Shown: positions 31,951 to 42,852 of the stretch, piece after piece
Position numbering within the stretch: position 1 is the stretch's first letter
How the letters are laid out: each line of letters starts with the position of its first letter
Assembly: GCF_010015585.1 (NCBI RefSeq)
Contig: NW_022985067.1
Location: 1,254,437 to 1,318,436 of the forward strand
Direction: 5' to 3'
DNA from: Eremomyces bilateralis CBS 781.70
Lineage: Eukaryota > Ascomycota > Dothideomycetes > Eremomycetales > Eremomycetaceae
Length of the DNA stretch: 64,000 nt
Program-made: the position numbers and the translations under genes
Notes under the pieces: generated by a model
Databases searched by the model: none
Seen by the model: the letters and a program-made list of their open reading frames with translations, nothing else
What the model was told of the DNA's origin: nothing

Positions 31951-32196
31951 GAATATCAATCATTCCATCCACCACTTATTCCTGATCTACCACTATTACC
32001 TCCGACATGTCATCTTCTGGAGACCCCAGTGGTAGAGTATGCTCGAACTGCAGGTCCTAGAGGGTTAATAGGGAGTTTACTTCAAAGCGTTGCCGACTAC
32101 TGGTCAAGAAGTGCTGGCGATGTTGTTACGGTCACGATCATGGTGACGCTGTAGGTAGAGTGAATGATTCGAATACGTTGAGGCTGACATCGTTAG
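31951..32196. other. junction sequence between LINE and helicase remains
   Basis: About 250 bases with no recognisable coding sequence. The deletion or insertion that joined the two element remains must lie here. Confidence 0.4.
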
Positions 32197-32505
32197 ACCC
32201 CGTTGACTATCGCATATGCCATCACAACGCATAAGTCGCAGAGAATGACTCTAGCACGGGCTGTGCTAGACATTTCGGAGCGGGAGTTCGCGCCTGGCCT
32301 GACCTACGTGGCAGTCTCCCGTGTGAAAAGCCTTAGAGGGATTATGTTTGAGGCTCCATTCGATTTGCAGGATTTGAACCCTCGCACGGAGAGTGAGACG
32401 ATGAAGTCCCGGAAGCAGGATGCGCTCAGGAAGGAGAGCCAGCATATCACGGCAGAGGTTCGTTTATATCGTTTAAATCAATCGCGCGGTGTTAACATAG
32501 TGTAG
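32197..32505 (+). mobile_element. C-terminal remnant of a PIF1/Helitron-type DNA helicase
   Basis: About 100 codons are open, with motifs of the helicase C-terminal end: PLTIAYAITTHKSQRMTLARAV (motif V region, normally AITIHKSQG) and GLTYVAVSRVKSLRGIMFE (motif VI region). Nothing of the ATP-binding half lies upstream, so this is a fragment. Fungal genomes carry many PIF1-like copies, most belonging to Helitron rolling-circle transposons, and a full-length host PIF1 would be far longer. Assignment to a Helitron is inference, supported weakly by the hairpin directly after the stop. Confidence 0.7.
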
Positions 32506-32531
32506 GACATCCGACGGCCTGTCGGATTGTC
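32506..32531. repeat. hairpin just after the helicase remnant
   Basis: GACATCCGAC and GTCGGATTGTC form a 10-base-pair stem with one bulged base around a GGCCT loop, beginning at the base after the helicase stop codon. Helitron 3' ends carry such a hairpin, followed within about 10-12 bases by CTRR. A clear CTRR is not seen here (CATCCTCAATT follows), so the link is tentative. Confidence 0.45.
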
Positions 32532-33297
32532 ATCCTCAATTCCACTTCCTTCACAGGCGGCACAGTAGGGACGGAGTTCATAGCTTAGTGGCGTGGATGC
32601 GGAGGACTTCTGGAAGGCGGAGAGTGCTATAAACAAGGTGGTTATGTGGCGCGAGATCAGGATCAAAACATCACTATACGATCAGACGATCAGATGAGAA
32701 AAGGGTATCGTTTGAATTCCTAATTAGGAAGTATGCACTGGTCGCGAAGATACTGTTTTTGAGCGATTCAGCTATTCCTCCCATGATGATTAAGAATACT
32801 TGATTAAAAATCCTACGGGGGGTGATTCTATATTCTAGGAAGGCAGAGATCACATGCTACCTACGCTCATGAGATTTGGGGCAGAAAGGTTGCCTTTATG
32901 CATCACTGGCCTATTTTATTGTGGTCTCTTGAAGAATTTGCCAGATACACAGCAGGATGACTGGTGAACTATGTTTCTAAAATGATGATGTCGATTTCCT
33001 GAAGTGGTAGAGGTAAATGCGAAGTGAAAGATGGTGCCAAATATTGACTTACTTCCAGTGAACTGTGATAATATTTCTCTTAGAGATTTACTTTCCTCCC
33101 TCACTCGCTCTTGTCCCCAAATATTTGTTCGTTTGATCATCTTGCTTTCTCGTCCACCAACAGCAAGAGTATGTTAAAGGATTGAGTTTGAGCAGAGTAG
33201 ACCAGACCTGACAATAGTCAAAAGGGCAAGCATTAAATTTCAGCCTTAGCGCCTTAGAGCCTTAGCGAATTTTCGTCTTAGCTCCTTACCCGTCACG
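32532..33297. other. intergenic region, no gene seen
   Basis: AT-rich stretch upstream of the mutase-like gene, probably including decayed mobile sequence on its left. A short repeated motif CCTTAGCG(CCTTAGAGCCTTAGCG) lies near 33244-33266. Confidence 0.4.
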
Positions 33298-34236
33298 ATG
33301 GCAACCCCTACGCAACCCCCACGCCTCCATCTCATCCGCTCCGCCCAAGCCAACCACAACACCTCCCTCGCCAACCACCAGATCCGCGACCCCCTCCTCA
33401 CCCCCACTGGCGGACTCCAAGCCCGCCACCTCCGCCATGCGATCCCCCCCTCCATCCGCGACCGCATCGGCTTCTTCGCCGCCTCCCCCCTCCGCCGCAC
33501 CCTGTACACCGCCCTCCTCGCCTTCGAAGACCTCCTCCTCCCCGAGGGCCGGGAGGAGGGCCTGATGTCGACGGGAATCGGTACAGACCCTCTGCCTATC
33601 CCCGAGTCCGGCTTGTCGGTGTCCCATAACACGCCGCGCTTTCCCGTCTTCGCGGTCGCCGAGGCCCAGACGGTCTCCGACCGCCCGTGCGACACGGGCT
33701 CGCACCGCGACCAGCTTGTGGCGGTGTTCAACGTGGTGGATGGGCCGTGGATTTACCTCGTGAGCATGGCGCATCTGCGGAAGGACTGGTTTATCAAGAA
33801 GAGCAAGTGGGCGACTGATGAAGCGATGGTGAAAGCGCGTGCGGCGGCGGTGAGGCGGTGGTGTAGGAAGAAGTTGGCGGGTTTGGAGGGGGAGAAGCGG
33901 GATATGGTGCTGGTGACGCATGGGACATTTCTGCACTACCTCACGCAGGATTGGTCGGGCTATGAAGAGGTCGCTGGTGAGTTTTGGAGATGAGTTGGGC
34001 GAGGTGACGTGGATGGGTTGTTGACTGATGGACTAGAAACCGGGTGGGAGAACTCCGAGGTGAGGTCGTTCCAGTTCGTGGATGGACTGAGGACTGACGA
34101 TGATGATGCGAAGATTGAGGAGACGGAGGAAAGCAAGCAGTACCGAGAGAAGAATGGGCCGATGTGTGGGTTGGACGGGTCCTTGGAGACCGAGGAGCTC
34201 GCTCCCGCCAGAGATGCCATCGCATTCGAGCATTGA
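33298..34236 (+). CDS. phosphoglycerate-mutase-like (histidine phosphatase superfamily) protein with Ser in place of the catalytic His
   Basis: Exons 33298-33976 and 34037-34236 give 292 residues; the 60-base intron has a GTGAGT donor. The family usually begins LIRHAQ/LIRHGQ with the His that becomes phosphorylated. Here the sequence is LHLIRSAQANHN (Arg14, Ser15; codon TCC), so that His is missing. Other family features remain: the arginine segment SPLRRTLYTA, VSDRPCDTGSHRD and the second His in VTHGTFLHYL (about H208). The C terminus (TGWENSEVRSFQFVD) also matches fungal members. The protein is likely inactive as a phosphatase/mutase or uses another mechanism; a single-site sequencing error would need more than one base change to restore His (CAC/CAT). 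Biological role unknown. Confidence 0.85.
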
Positions 34237-34481
34237 GGGCTATGATGGCACTGGGCATAAGCAACAATGCGACATGCTCAAAAAGGCGGATCACTTGATA
34301 TGCATAACAGTAGTGACATGGCTCAAAAAAGTCGATTGCCGGAGATCCATACCAACGGATAGATAAAACAAGAGTCGCAAGACCTCGCACATCTTCATGC
34401 CTCGATATCAACCAACTAACGCGAGCCATCTGTCTTATACCCAACCTTCCACATCCCCCCTCACCTCCCCTCCTCCTACCC

Positions 34482-34853
34482 CTATGCCCCCGTCCCCGCC
34501 CCCGCCAACTCCGCCTTCAACCACGCCGGATACTCCCCCCCCGTAAATGTCGCACTATCATCATACGCGCCACCCGCCCACAGCGGACTGCACCCGCTCC
34601 CGCCCGGCACCTTCAAAGCGTCACGTCGGATCGAGTCCCCGGTGACGATGTCCCCCGTGTTGATATCGTGGTGGTGGTTGAGGTTGAACTTCTCGAAGGC
34701 GTTGGGGGTGCAGGCGGCGCCGGAGCCGGAGCCGGAACCGGAGGTGGAGGGGGTGGAGGTGGAGTCGCCGCCGAGGAGACCACTGAGGCCTTGGGGGGTG
34801 GGGGAGGCGAGGGCGAGGGGGAGGAGGGCGAGGATGGTGGTTGAGAGTTTCAT
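34482..34853 (-). CDS. small secreted protein, 123 residues
   Basis: From ATG 34853 the N terminus MKLSTTILALLPLALASPTPQ is a clear signal peptide with likely cleavage after ALA; the ATG 13 codons upstream would bury it, so the inner one is chosen. After a Gly/Ser-rich linker (STPSTSGSGSGSG) comes a compact region with two Cys (ACTPN, GCSPLW), an HHHD cluster and WAGGAYDD. The frame stays open to 34482. I do not recognise a family; size, signal and low Cys number fit secreted effector-like or cell-wall proteins, but no function can be claimed. Confidence 0.7.
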   Translation of the reverse strand: MKLSTTILALLPLALASPTPQGLSGLLGGDSTSTPSTSGSGSGSGAACTPNAFEKFNLNHHHDINTGDIVTGDSIRRDALKVPGGSGCSPLWAGGAYDDSATFTGGEYPAWLKAELAGAGTGA

Positions 34854-36366
34854 GGTGGTGGAAGAAGAGAGGCGTTTGTATGTGGGTTTCAAGACGGGAT
34901 CAGTGGATCAGTGAACAGTGCCGTAACGGCTGCTTGACGACTTGGACATCTCGACTTCTTAAGAAACAGAGCGTGACATTGTGTAGGGTTGAATCCATAA
35001 TGGTTGTATTAAGGCTATATTAACGACATTATGATAAGAGGGGTCTCTGAAATCGACTGGACTCATGTATATTGAGATTGATTGATCGGCGATCTCATGC
35101 AACTGGTGTTTATGCTTTTGTATCCGAAGTCCGATGACATCATCTCATTAGGGTTGTCTGGAAAACCTTGTTTGATACGCTGTTCATAATTCGTATAATA
35201 ATATACGAGCTTATACTACTCCGAGTTGAAGTCAGAATGCCTGCGTGGTCAAGGAACGATTATTACCTTCGTAGTGGACTCCAGGGTTAGACCATACCAA
35301 CGACGATGATTTTGGCTGGGAGGCTTCAACTACCTCACTGGCTTATAAATCTACCAGAAAGATCCTCAACTGCCGGTTCCTATTCCTACCGTATATAAAT
35401 TCGCCGGCAAAGTGGAATATGCCCTCGGCACAGCGTGGATCCGACTCAATATAGGGTCGTTGGCATTAAAGCAGCCCAAAAAGCACAGAGAGACATATTC
35501 CCACCTTGCCCTAGGGTTGTCCTCGGATATAGAAACCCCAGTCCTTCGACCAATCTACCGGATCCGCTTCATTTGAAGAGAGAATAAGCTTATAGCCGTT
35601 ATAGAGCATGCAGTCAAGAGTCTCTTTACGCGAAGAGAGGCTTGAAACAACGACGGAAGGCTGTCTATACGCCGCGAGAATTACAACCAGCGGTCTAGAC
35701 TTTCACGATGCGCAGCCACCACCAGGATACCATCTCACCCTCTCAGGTCTCCTCCCGCCTCTAGGTGCACGCCCACCGCAGCCTCATCACGACCATCCTT
35801 GGCCGCTGAGTCGCCAGCACCGCAAGACCTGCACGCCGGTCGGCGACGCCCCTGCCATTCGCTCGTATGCCCGCCTCGTGGCTGCTCAGGGCTGACAGTA
35901 CGTTGCTTCTGCTCACCGTCCATCGCGACGCTTCGTGCGTTTCCCCTCGTCGCGTTTGCGGCTGAGCTGGTGGGCGTTTTGCGGTGGACTATGAATGGAA
36001 CGCCTGCGAGGGAGGGCGTTGACGGTTGGATGTTTGGTGAGGTTCCTTTGCCGGCCTTATTAGGTCGAGGTGGGTGCCAGTTTTGGACTTTTCGCCCTTG
36101 TCAATCTTATACTGCGCGTTTGAGAGTCCTGTTCCGCATCGCGATACGTCACTTCTACACAGCGCTCCTTGGGCTGAAATTCTGAGTCGCATATTGTACG
36201 GCACAAGTCGCGTTGTTCTGGATCATCTTATCCTGCCTGCTGGCCAGAACATTGGGCGCAAAAGAAAACTTCACCCTCCTTCTCTCTACAATCTCTCATA
36301 AGTCCCGCTTGTCGAGTCTACTTCTGCGAACCCTTTCAAGTCCTACAAGTCTTTCTTATCTTCGAC
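34854..36366. other. 1.5-kb intergenic region, no gene seen
   Basis: AT-rich from 34900 to 35600, then mixed. It separates two divergent genes. The longest plus-strand frames (35608-35895 and 35799-36185) overlap each other in different frames, have no motifs and look like chance. TATA-like sequences occur near 35391-35399. Confidence 0.45.
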
Positions 36367-37026
36367 ATGGCGCCATGGCCTCAAAATAACGGAGCGCCGA
36401 AACCATCGCAACCCTCAACAACAAAGCCTGCTCAGTCAGATGACCTTCGGCCCGCAAGTATCGCCGCAGGAGTCGTCTTTGGCATCTATCTTGTCATATT
36501 CGCCATACTCGGCACCTGCACCATCGTCCAGTACATCGGCCGACGAAATCGCAAGCCCCAACCCATCCCCGAGTATCTCCGCCCGTCGAATCCCGCCTAC
36601 CTATCCCGCACCGGCAACAACGCCAGCTTCCTGGCCCAGGACGTTCATAATCCGCGTCGCGACGGCGCGCAGGACCCGAAGAAAGGATCCGAAGTGGTAA
36701 CGCGTGATCTCGGGAGCGGTCCGATCGGGACGCCGCCAGTCGGACCGGAGGTGTATGTTGTGTCGCCGCAGCGCACGCCAGGGGTTTCGGCGGTGGAGGC
36801 GCCGCTCATTCCGCTAAAGGCGACAAGGCATGGTCATCCGGATGTTTTGAGGCGGGAAGAGAGCGGCTATAGCTTGCGAGATGCGGCGGGTTATGGGGAT
36901 TCGGACAGTGACACTGATACTGTGACGGGGTTGGAGCGTCGGGTTAGCGATGTGAGCGATGTCACTGTTGATTCGACGCGGCGATATTACTATCCAGAGG
37001 CTTATCGGGGGAATAATCAACAGTAA
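36367..37026 (+). CDS. single-pass membrane protein of unknown function, 219 residues
   Basis: One exon. A short Pro/Gln/Ser-rich N terminus (about 30 residues) precedes one transmembrane helix at residues 32-58 (IAAGVVFGIYLVIFAILGTCTIVQYIG). A basic stop-transfer stretch RRNRKPQP follows, then a long hydrophilic, Ser/Asp-rich tail with LRREESGYSLRDAAGYGDSDSDTDT and a Tyr-rich end. By the positive-inside rule the tail is cytosolic. Similar architecture is common in uncharacterised fungal proteins; phosphorylation of the acidic Ser cluster is plausible but not shown. Confidence 0.75.
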   Translation: MAPWPQNNGAPKPSQPSTTKPAQSDDLRPASIAAGVVFGIYLVIFAILGTCTIVQYIGRRNRKPQPIPEYLRPSNPAYLSRTGNNASFLAQDVHNPRRDGAQDPKKGSEVVTRDLGSGPIGTPPVGPEVYVVSPQRTPGVSAVEAPLIPLKATRHGHPDVLRREESGYSLRDAAGYGDSDSDTDTVTGLERRVSDVSDVTVDSTRRYYYPEAYRGNNQQ

Positions 37027-37582
37027 TGATGAAATGATAAGTTGGATACCCCGTTTTTATGATGCTTTTCAATGAGCGGGGAAAGATTTCTATGTCTGTC
37101 CAGGTACCCCTCTGTCTCATCGCACTATCTTTCCCGCGACGAGCGATACGGTGTTCCGATTTCGGCATCCATTTATTGGAATATTTGAGCCGCAGAGCGA
37201 TTATCATGGCATAGGTGCGGAGTAACGAACAATTCATTATCTTATCGGTCTTCATGTCAATAAACACTCACCGCTCATGCAGTGACATCTCCCTCCTGCG
37301 TGTGATAACTGTGACAGCCCATTTTATTTCCCAACTGGGGAGTCCCGTGTCTAGCCGCTCGCCCCGGCCCCACTAGCCAACCCCGCGGCGCGTCATCGCG
37401 TGCAGCTGCCATGTTACTCATTACTGAAGGTATAATAATCAATAACTGCTCCGGCAGCAAACAAACATTCCTTCAAAAGGCTTCAAAGAAATTTCTATCA
37501 CTGGTACTTCAAACCAATTCTTTGTTACACCAGAAAAGATCCAGTAGAAGCTACTTACAGCTCACAAATCAATTGCTAACGA
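37027..37582. other. intergenic region, no gene seen
   Basis: 556 bases from the membrane-protein stop to the P5C dehydrogenase start. AT-rich before the start codon. No feature is called. Confidence 0.45.
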
Positions 37583-39686
37583 ATGGCCACCTTTAGAGAG
37601 GGGAACATGCTTCGACCTTCCATTCAACGATGCCTTTCCTCCCCTCGACCTACGCTCTTTCTGGGGAAGCGACTGCACGGATATAATCCTGCGAGACTCA
37701 GCTTGTCAAAGAATTTATCTGTCTTAGGGCAGCAGCGACGGTCGATCGCGATTGCAACTGCATCTCAGTTCAACGCGGCCAAGACACCAGCAGTCAGCAA
37801 TGAACCGACAGTACGTATCCCGCCACGATCCGCGTTGCAGCCTTACTTGTGGATTATCCTGGGGAAACTGACAGTAGATAGTACATGTACGCATCTGGAG
37901 ATCCTGGCCGAAAGAAGCTTCTCCAAACCAAGAACGATGTCGTCTCGAAACTTCCGGTGCAGATGAAGGTCTACGTCGATGGCAAGCCGGTTCGTTTTCA
38001 TTGATGCCGACCGTCCTGCATTGAAGATACTGATAATGGAGTGTAGATAGAAGCTAAGAGCGGCACCGGGAAGCAGTCCAACCCTGGCGAGCCGTCGATG
38101 ACACTGATCGAGTATCCGAACGTTGCGAAGGACGACGTCGACAGGGCCATTGGGGCTGCACTCGATGCCAAAGAGGAGTGGCAACGGATGTCATTTGCAG
38201 ATCGAGCAGCCATATTCCTAAAGGCCGCGGATCTTGTGTCGGGGAAATACAGAAATGAAATGCTGGTGGCGACGATGCTGGGGCAAGGGAAGACTGTGTT
38301 CCAAGCAGAGATTGACTGTGCTGCTGAACTGGCGGACTTCTTGAGGTAAGGAAGACATGACACGACTATGATAGATGGCTAACAAGGTCTAGATTCAACG
38401 TCAAATACGCCGAGGATTTGTATAGCCAGCAGCCGGAACATAACTCTAGGGGATGTTGGAAGTGAGTGCCCCTTGTTTATATCATGGATAGGACTGATAG
38501 TACTAGTCGCCTCGAGTATCGCCCGCTGGAAGGCTTCGTCTACGCCATCACCCCTTTCAATTTCACTGCCATTGCGGGAAACCTACCTGCGGCACCGGCA
38601 TTGATGGGTAACGTCGTGATTTGGAAGCCATCCCCACACGCGATGCTGTCCAACCATCTTCTCCATCAAATTCTGCTCGAAGCTGGGCTCCCGGAAAATG
38701 TCATCCAACTAGTTCAAGGCGACCCCCAGATGATCACTGACGTCGTGCTCGACAACGCTAACTTTGCCGCGCTGCATTACACCGGCAGCACTGCGGTGTT
38801 CAAGAACATCTTTGCGAAGATCGGCCAAGGCATCGCGACGGACAAGTACCGCACATTCCCCCGTGTTGTCGGCGAGACCGGCGGCAAGAATTTCCACCTC
38901 GTCCACAGCAGCGCGGATGTCCGCAGCGCCGTCCTGCACACCATTCGCGCCGCTTTTGAATACCAGGGCCAGAAATGTTCCGCACTCTCCCGCGCCTACG
39001 TCTCTTCCCAAATCTGGCCCGAATTCCAGCGCCTCCTGACCGAAGAGATCGCCAAGATCCGCGTCGGCTCCGTCTTCGACTTGCAGAACTTCATGGGCCC
39101 GGTGATCCACCAGGGCTCCTATGACCGGCTCACCAGCTGGATCAACGCGGCGAAGAACGACGACGAGCTTGAGCTGCTGTGCGGCGGGACGTACACCGAC
39201 CCCTCCGCCGGCTTCTTCGTCCATCCGACCGTCTACCGCACCACGAACCCCACCCACAAAATCATGTCCACCGAACTCTTCGGCCCCGTCCTCTCCATCT
39301 ACGTCTACGACGACCCCCCTTCCACCTCCACCCCCTCCGACCGCCCCTACCCCAAACCCGACAACCTCGCCTCTCTTCCCTCGATCTGCCAGCTTATCTC
39401 CGAAACCACTGCCTACGGTCTCACCGGCTCAATCTTCGCCTCCTCCCGCCCCGCGATCCGCGCCGCCGAGGAACATCTGCGTGACGTTGCGGGAAACTTC
39501 TATGTCAATACCAAGTGCACCGGGGCGGTAGTGGGGCAGCAGGCGTTTGGGGGAGCGCGGATGAGCGGGACGAACGACAAGGCCGGGAGCGCGAATCTGA
39601 TCAGTCGGTTTGTGAGTATGCGGAGCGTGAAGGAGGAGTGGGGGGGGTTAGAGGCGGTGGGGTATCCGCATATGGAGAAGGATTAG
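37583..39686 (+). CDS. delta-1-pyrroline-5-carboxylate dehydrogenase, mitochondrial (ALDH4 type)
   Basis: Exons 37583-37810, 37882-37989, 38047-38345, 38393-38461 and 38507-39686 give 627 residues. The inner ATG at 37607 (MLRPSIQRCLSSPRP) begins a classical mitochondrial presequence and may be the true start (619 residues). The enzyme oxidises P5C/glutamate semialdehyde to glutamate with NAD in proline catabolism. The aldehyde dehydrogenase core is clear: ITPFNFTAIAGNLPAAPALMGN, the catalytic Glu in GETGGKNFHLVH (about E358) and the catalytic Cys in GQKCSALSRAYV (about C392), then STELFGPVLSIYVYDD. These extended loops are typical of ALDH4 rather than other ALDHs. No proline dehydrogenase gene lies nearby, so it is not clustered with its pathway partner. 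Confidence 0.93.
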
Positions 39687-40222
39687 GTGATGCGGACGGA
39701 ATGCGGATGTCTTCATGAATGATGGAGGAGTTTCGGACGTTGATGTTTAGCGGTTTCGGCTTTAGCAGGTGTTAATTAGGGATGAATTACTCATCGAAAG
39801 GCGTACTAATGCATATTCGGTTGAGCATAACATTTGGGTACATTCTAATTGCAATTCCGTCTAGTAAGTACTCATTCGAGGAGGTCGGAGGTCGAATGCA
39901 CATCATCCCGCAACTCTCGGCCATCTCGGAGCAAGCTACAAACTGAGGTGAGACTGAGCGATAGTTCTGACATGACCCGCGTCTGGTGTCCATTCTCATA
40001 AGCGAAATGACCGAGATTAGCAGCTCTTTGCATGCCATGTTACCTTAACTATGCCCATTGAGGTTGATATCCGATCTATAGCGTCCTCCCGTCCCCGCCC
40101 CCATGCAAAGAGATATCTCCCAAGAAACGCCTTCTAAGGCCCATCCATGATACAATACATTATCCCACTCTTCCCCTCCCAGGACTTTCTACGACTTCCC
40201 TTCTCTCCCATTCCTAGATCTC
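39687..40222. other. convergent intergenic region, no gene seen
   Basis: 536 bases between the converging P5C dehydrogenase and second Zn2Cys6 genes; only short motif-free frames. Confidence 0.45.
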
Positions 40223-42852
40223 TCACCCCAACCCCCAATTCATTATCCCCTCCCCCATCCCAAACGGCGACGCCGGTCCCATCTGCCAAAAACCCGCCGG
40301 CGTCCCCCCCTCGTTCAACATATTATTCCAATCCTCCATACTAATCCCCATCTCGTCCAGCTCCATCGCCTGCTCCATCCCCGGCGACACCCCTCCCCGC
40401 CCCGCCGCCCCGAAGTTCCACGACGTCTCCGAGAACGCGAATGTCGTCTCGTTAAACGTCCCCGCCGCGGCGGGCTGCAATGGGGATGCGGCCGACGTCG
40501 CGGGCGCGTGCGCGGGGTAGCCGAGCGGCTGGCTGGGGAGGATCGGGAACGGCGGCGGCAGCGGAGACGACATCGCCGACGGCTGCTGCAACAGCAACGA
40601 AGGGGATGTCGGTCGCGATGACCGCTGTCCGGAACTCTGACCGGGGATCTGCAGCGTCGCGGAGGCGCCTTGCCACCGGGCGCGGGTGGCCTGGGCGCGG
40701 GCGAGCAGGCGCTGGAGGATGATGCCGTTCTGGCTGGAGCGGATGTCGTCGGTCCAGTTATCGACGGAGGCGGCGACGGTGTGCCAGGCGCGGTCGACGT
40801 CGGGGGTGCCGGGGAGGCGGACGCACAGCTCGGTGAGGATGAAGGCGAGGGGGAGGTACTGGAAGTAGCTGTAGATGAGCCAGCGCCACTCGTTGAGGCG
40901 GGGGTCGGATTCGAGCTGCGTGGAGAGCTCAAGGATTGAGATAGCGAGGCTGAATTGGCGGTCTTTGGCGTCGGGAGGCAGTTGGGTGGTGGCGGGTTGG
41001 CTGGGGCGGTGGGAGCTAGGGGAGTTGACGGGGGAGGGGGAGCGGACGATGGAGGAGGGGCGGAGGGGGTTGCGGAGCATGAAGCGAGATTTGGCGATGA
41101 GCATGTCGGTGATGGAGCGGGCGAGGTACTGCAGCGGGTCGGAGGGGTCGTAATTGGTGAAGTATCGGGTGTGAATGTCGTGGTGGCAACGGGAGATGAG
41201 TTGTTCTTTTTCGGCGAGCGTGAAGGAGTGGCGTTTGCCTTTGGAGTCTTCTTACGGTTTACAGATTAGCAAGATGCTCGATTTCGCCGACTTGAAGGAT
41301 ATCGAAGCGATACCGCCGTTACACATACCTTGACTTAGGAACACTGGCAAATCCTTCCGGTCCGTCGCTAATCCCGTCCGAATCATCCTATTCATCCTCG
41401 CAAACTCCAGTCGGACAAGACAGAAGCTGGAATCTGTCCATACCCTCTTACTCTCCACCGGTCGAGTGGACCCGGGGATCAGGTCCTCGTCATTCACATT
41501 CGACGGCGGCTCCGTGTCGAAGGCAAGATCCCACGCGGAAGACTCCGCCCCATAATCCTCGGACGCTCGCTGGTCCAGATAGCAAAGCTGCCACCACAAC
41601 CGTCGCCGCTGCTCCGTCTCGAAGGGCGGCAGCATGAACCGCGTGCCATCGTGGTGCAGGCCCTGCGATTGCGCGATCCGGAGCGCCATCCCGGCCAGGT
41701 TCCCCGCGCGCTTCGTCTCATCCAGTCGGCGGATGCTCGCGAGATAGAGCACGAACGCCTGCAGCGTCGCCAGATCCTGCGTGTTGTCCAATTCCGCGTT
41801 GAGCAAGGCTTGCTCAACCGCCCAGCGATAATTGGTCATCAACGTCGCCTTCTCATGGTGCAGAACGCGCTGGACAACGTGCTCGGGCATGCTGATCAAG
41901 CTTACCCAGTAGACGGCGAACATCAGTGCTTCATTTGGCGGGGAGAGTGACTGTCGTAACTTCACGGCCGTGACGAGTTGCTCCATGGTGGGTAAATGAA
42001 GCACTTTGACGAGCGGGTCGAAGTGGCCGACGTAGGTGTCCCAGTGCACGTCGATTTGCTCGGGAGACGGGTGGAAGTACTGAAGGTCCACTTTCGAGGA
42101 TCCCAGCGGGAATTTGGACGTTCCGTCAAAAGATCTGGGCGGATCTTGCGCGTCTGCCATCTCCGTGTCGGATTTGATGAGGACATCGTCCGCCTGTTGA
42201 ACCGTCAGGTCTTCGTTCGCAGTGTCTGGAATGGGGACTGACCACGTCGGTTCCATGACCCCAAAAGCTGGTCGATAAATACCGCGATCGCCCCTCGGAC
42301 CGCAGTAATCGCCCGACTCGGGTTTCAAAGTACCGCACTCGATCTGACTCCGACGCCCATGCCTCGCTCTCTGGAGTGATCACATCTTGGGAGCTCTCCC
42401 GGCGCGACGACTCGTCTAGAGAACTCCGTCCCGTCCGTGAACCAGACAGCGAGTGACTTCTCTCCGCGTCCAGGGCTTTTGTCAAGTCCTCAACAATCTG
42501 GTGAAACCCCATTAGCTCAGTCCAACTGCGCTGCTGACGCACCCCCACTCACGGTCTCGAGCTTGTCCATACGCTCTTTAAGTTCCGGATTTAGTGTGGT
42601 GGTGGCCGTCTCTTTCTGTGACTGTGTCCGCTTCGGACGATAGCACGTCCGAATAGGGGATGGGAAGATGCACTCCAACCTCGTCTTCGCGCAATTCCCA
42701 CACGGGGATTGCTTGTCACATTTGACTTTCCGCGTCCGACAGGCGATACATGCCTTGGGACTTCGCTCTTTGATAGCTAGAGAGTATTCCGCGTCGGCCT
42801 CGGGGCCTCGGGGGTGCAAGATTTTCTTTGATCTACTACTTGAGCCGCTCAT
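40223..42852 (-). CDS. Zn2Cys6 transcription factor with an apparent one-base frame break
   Basis: Exons 42553-42852, 41329-42497 and 40223-41247. The binuclear cluster is complete: C35, C38, C45, C51, C54, C61. The fungal regulatory domain follows (RSRYLSTSFWG, HPSPEQIDVHWDTYVGHFDPLVKVLHLP, EQRRRLWWQLCYLDQRASEDYG, then after intron 2 HTRYFTNYDPSDPLQYLA). The tail is Ser/Pro-rich, ending EGIMNWGLG. The summed exon length is one base too long: inside exon 2, near 42252-42262, the frame ends in STSFWG and the domain goes on in the next frame (VMEPTW). Either one G too many was read in TTTTGGGG, the copy has a real frameshift, or a 34-base intron (GTCATG...TTCCAG) is removed. The rest looks intact and selected, so I favour an error or tiny intron. 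About 820-830 residues. Confidence 0.82.

Noticed and set aside
36367-42852. a metabolic gene cluster (membrane protein, P5C dehydrogenase, Zn2Cys6 factor)
   Set aside because: There is no core biosynthetic enzyme and the genes are of mixed housekeeping type; adjacency of a Zn2Cys6 gene alone is not evidence of a cluster.
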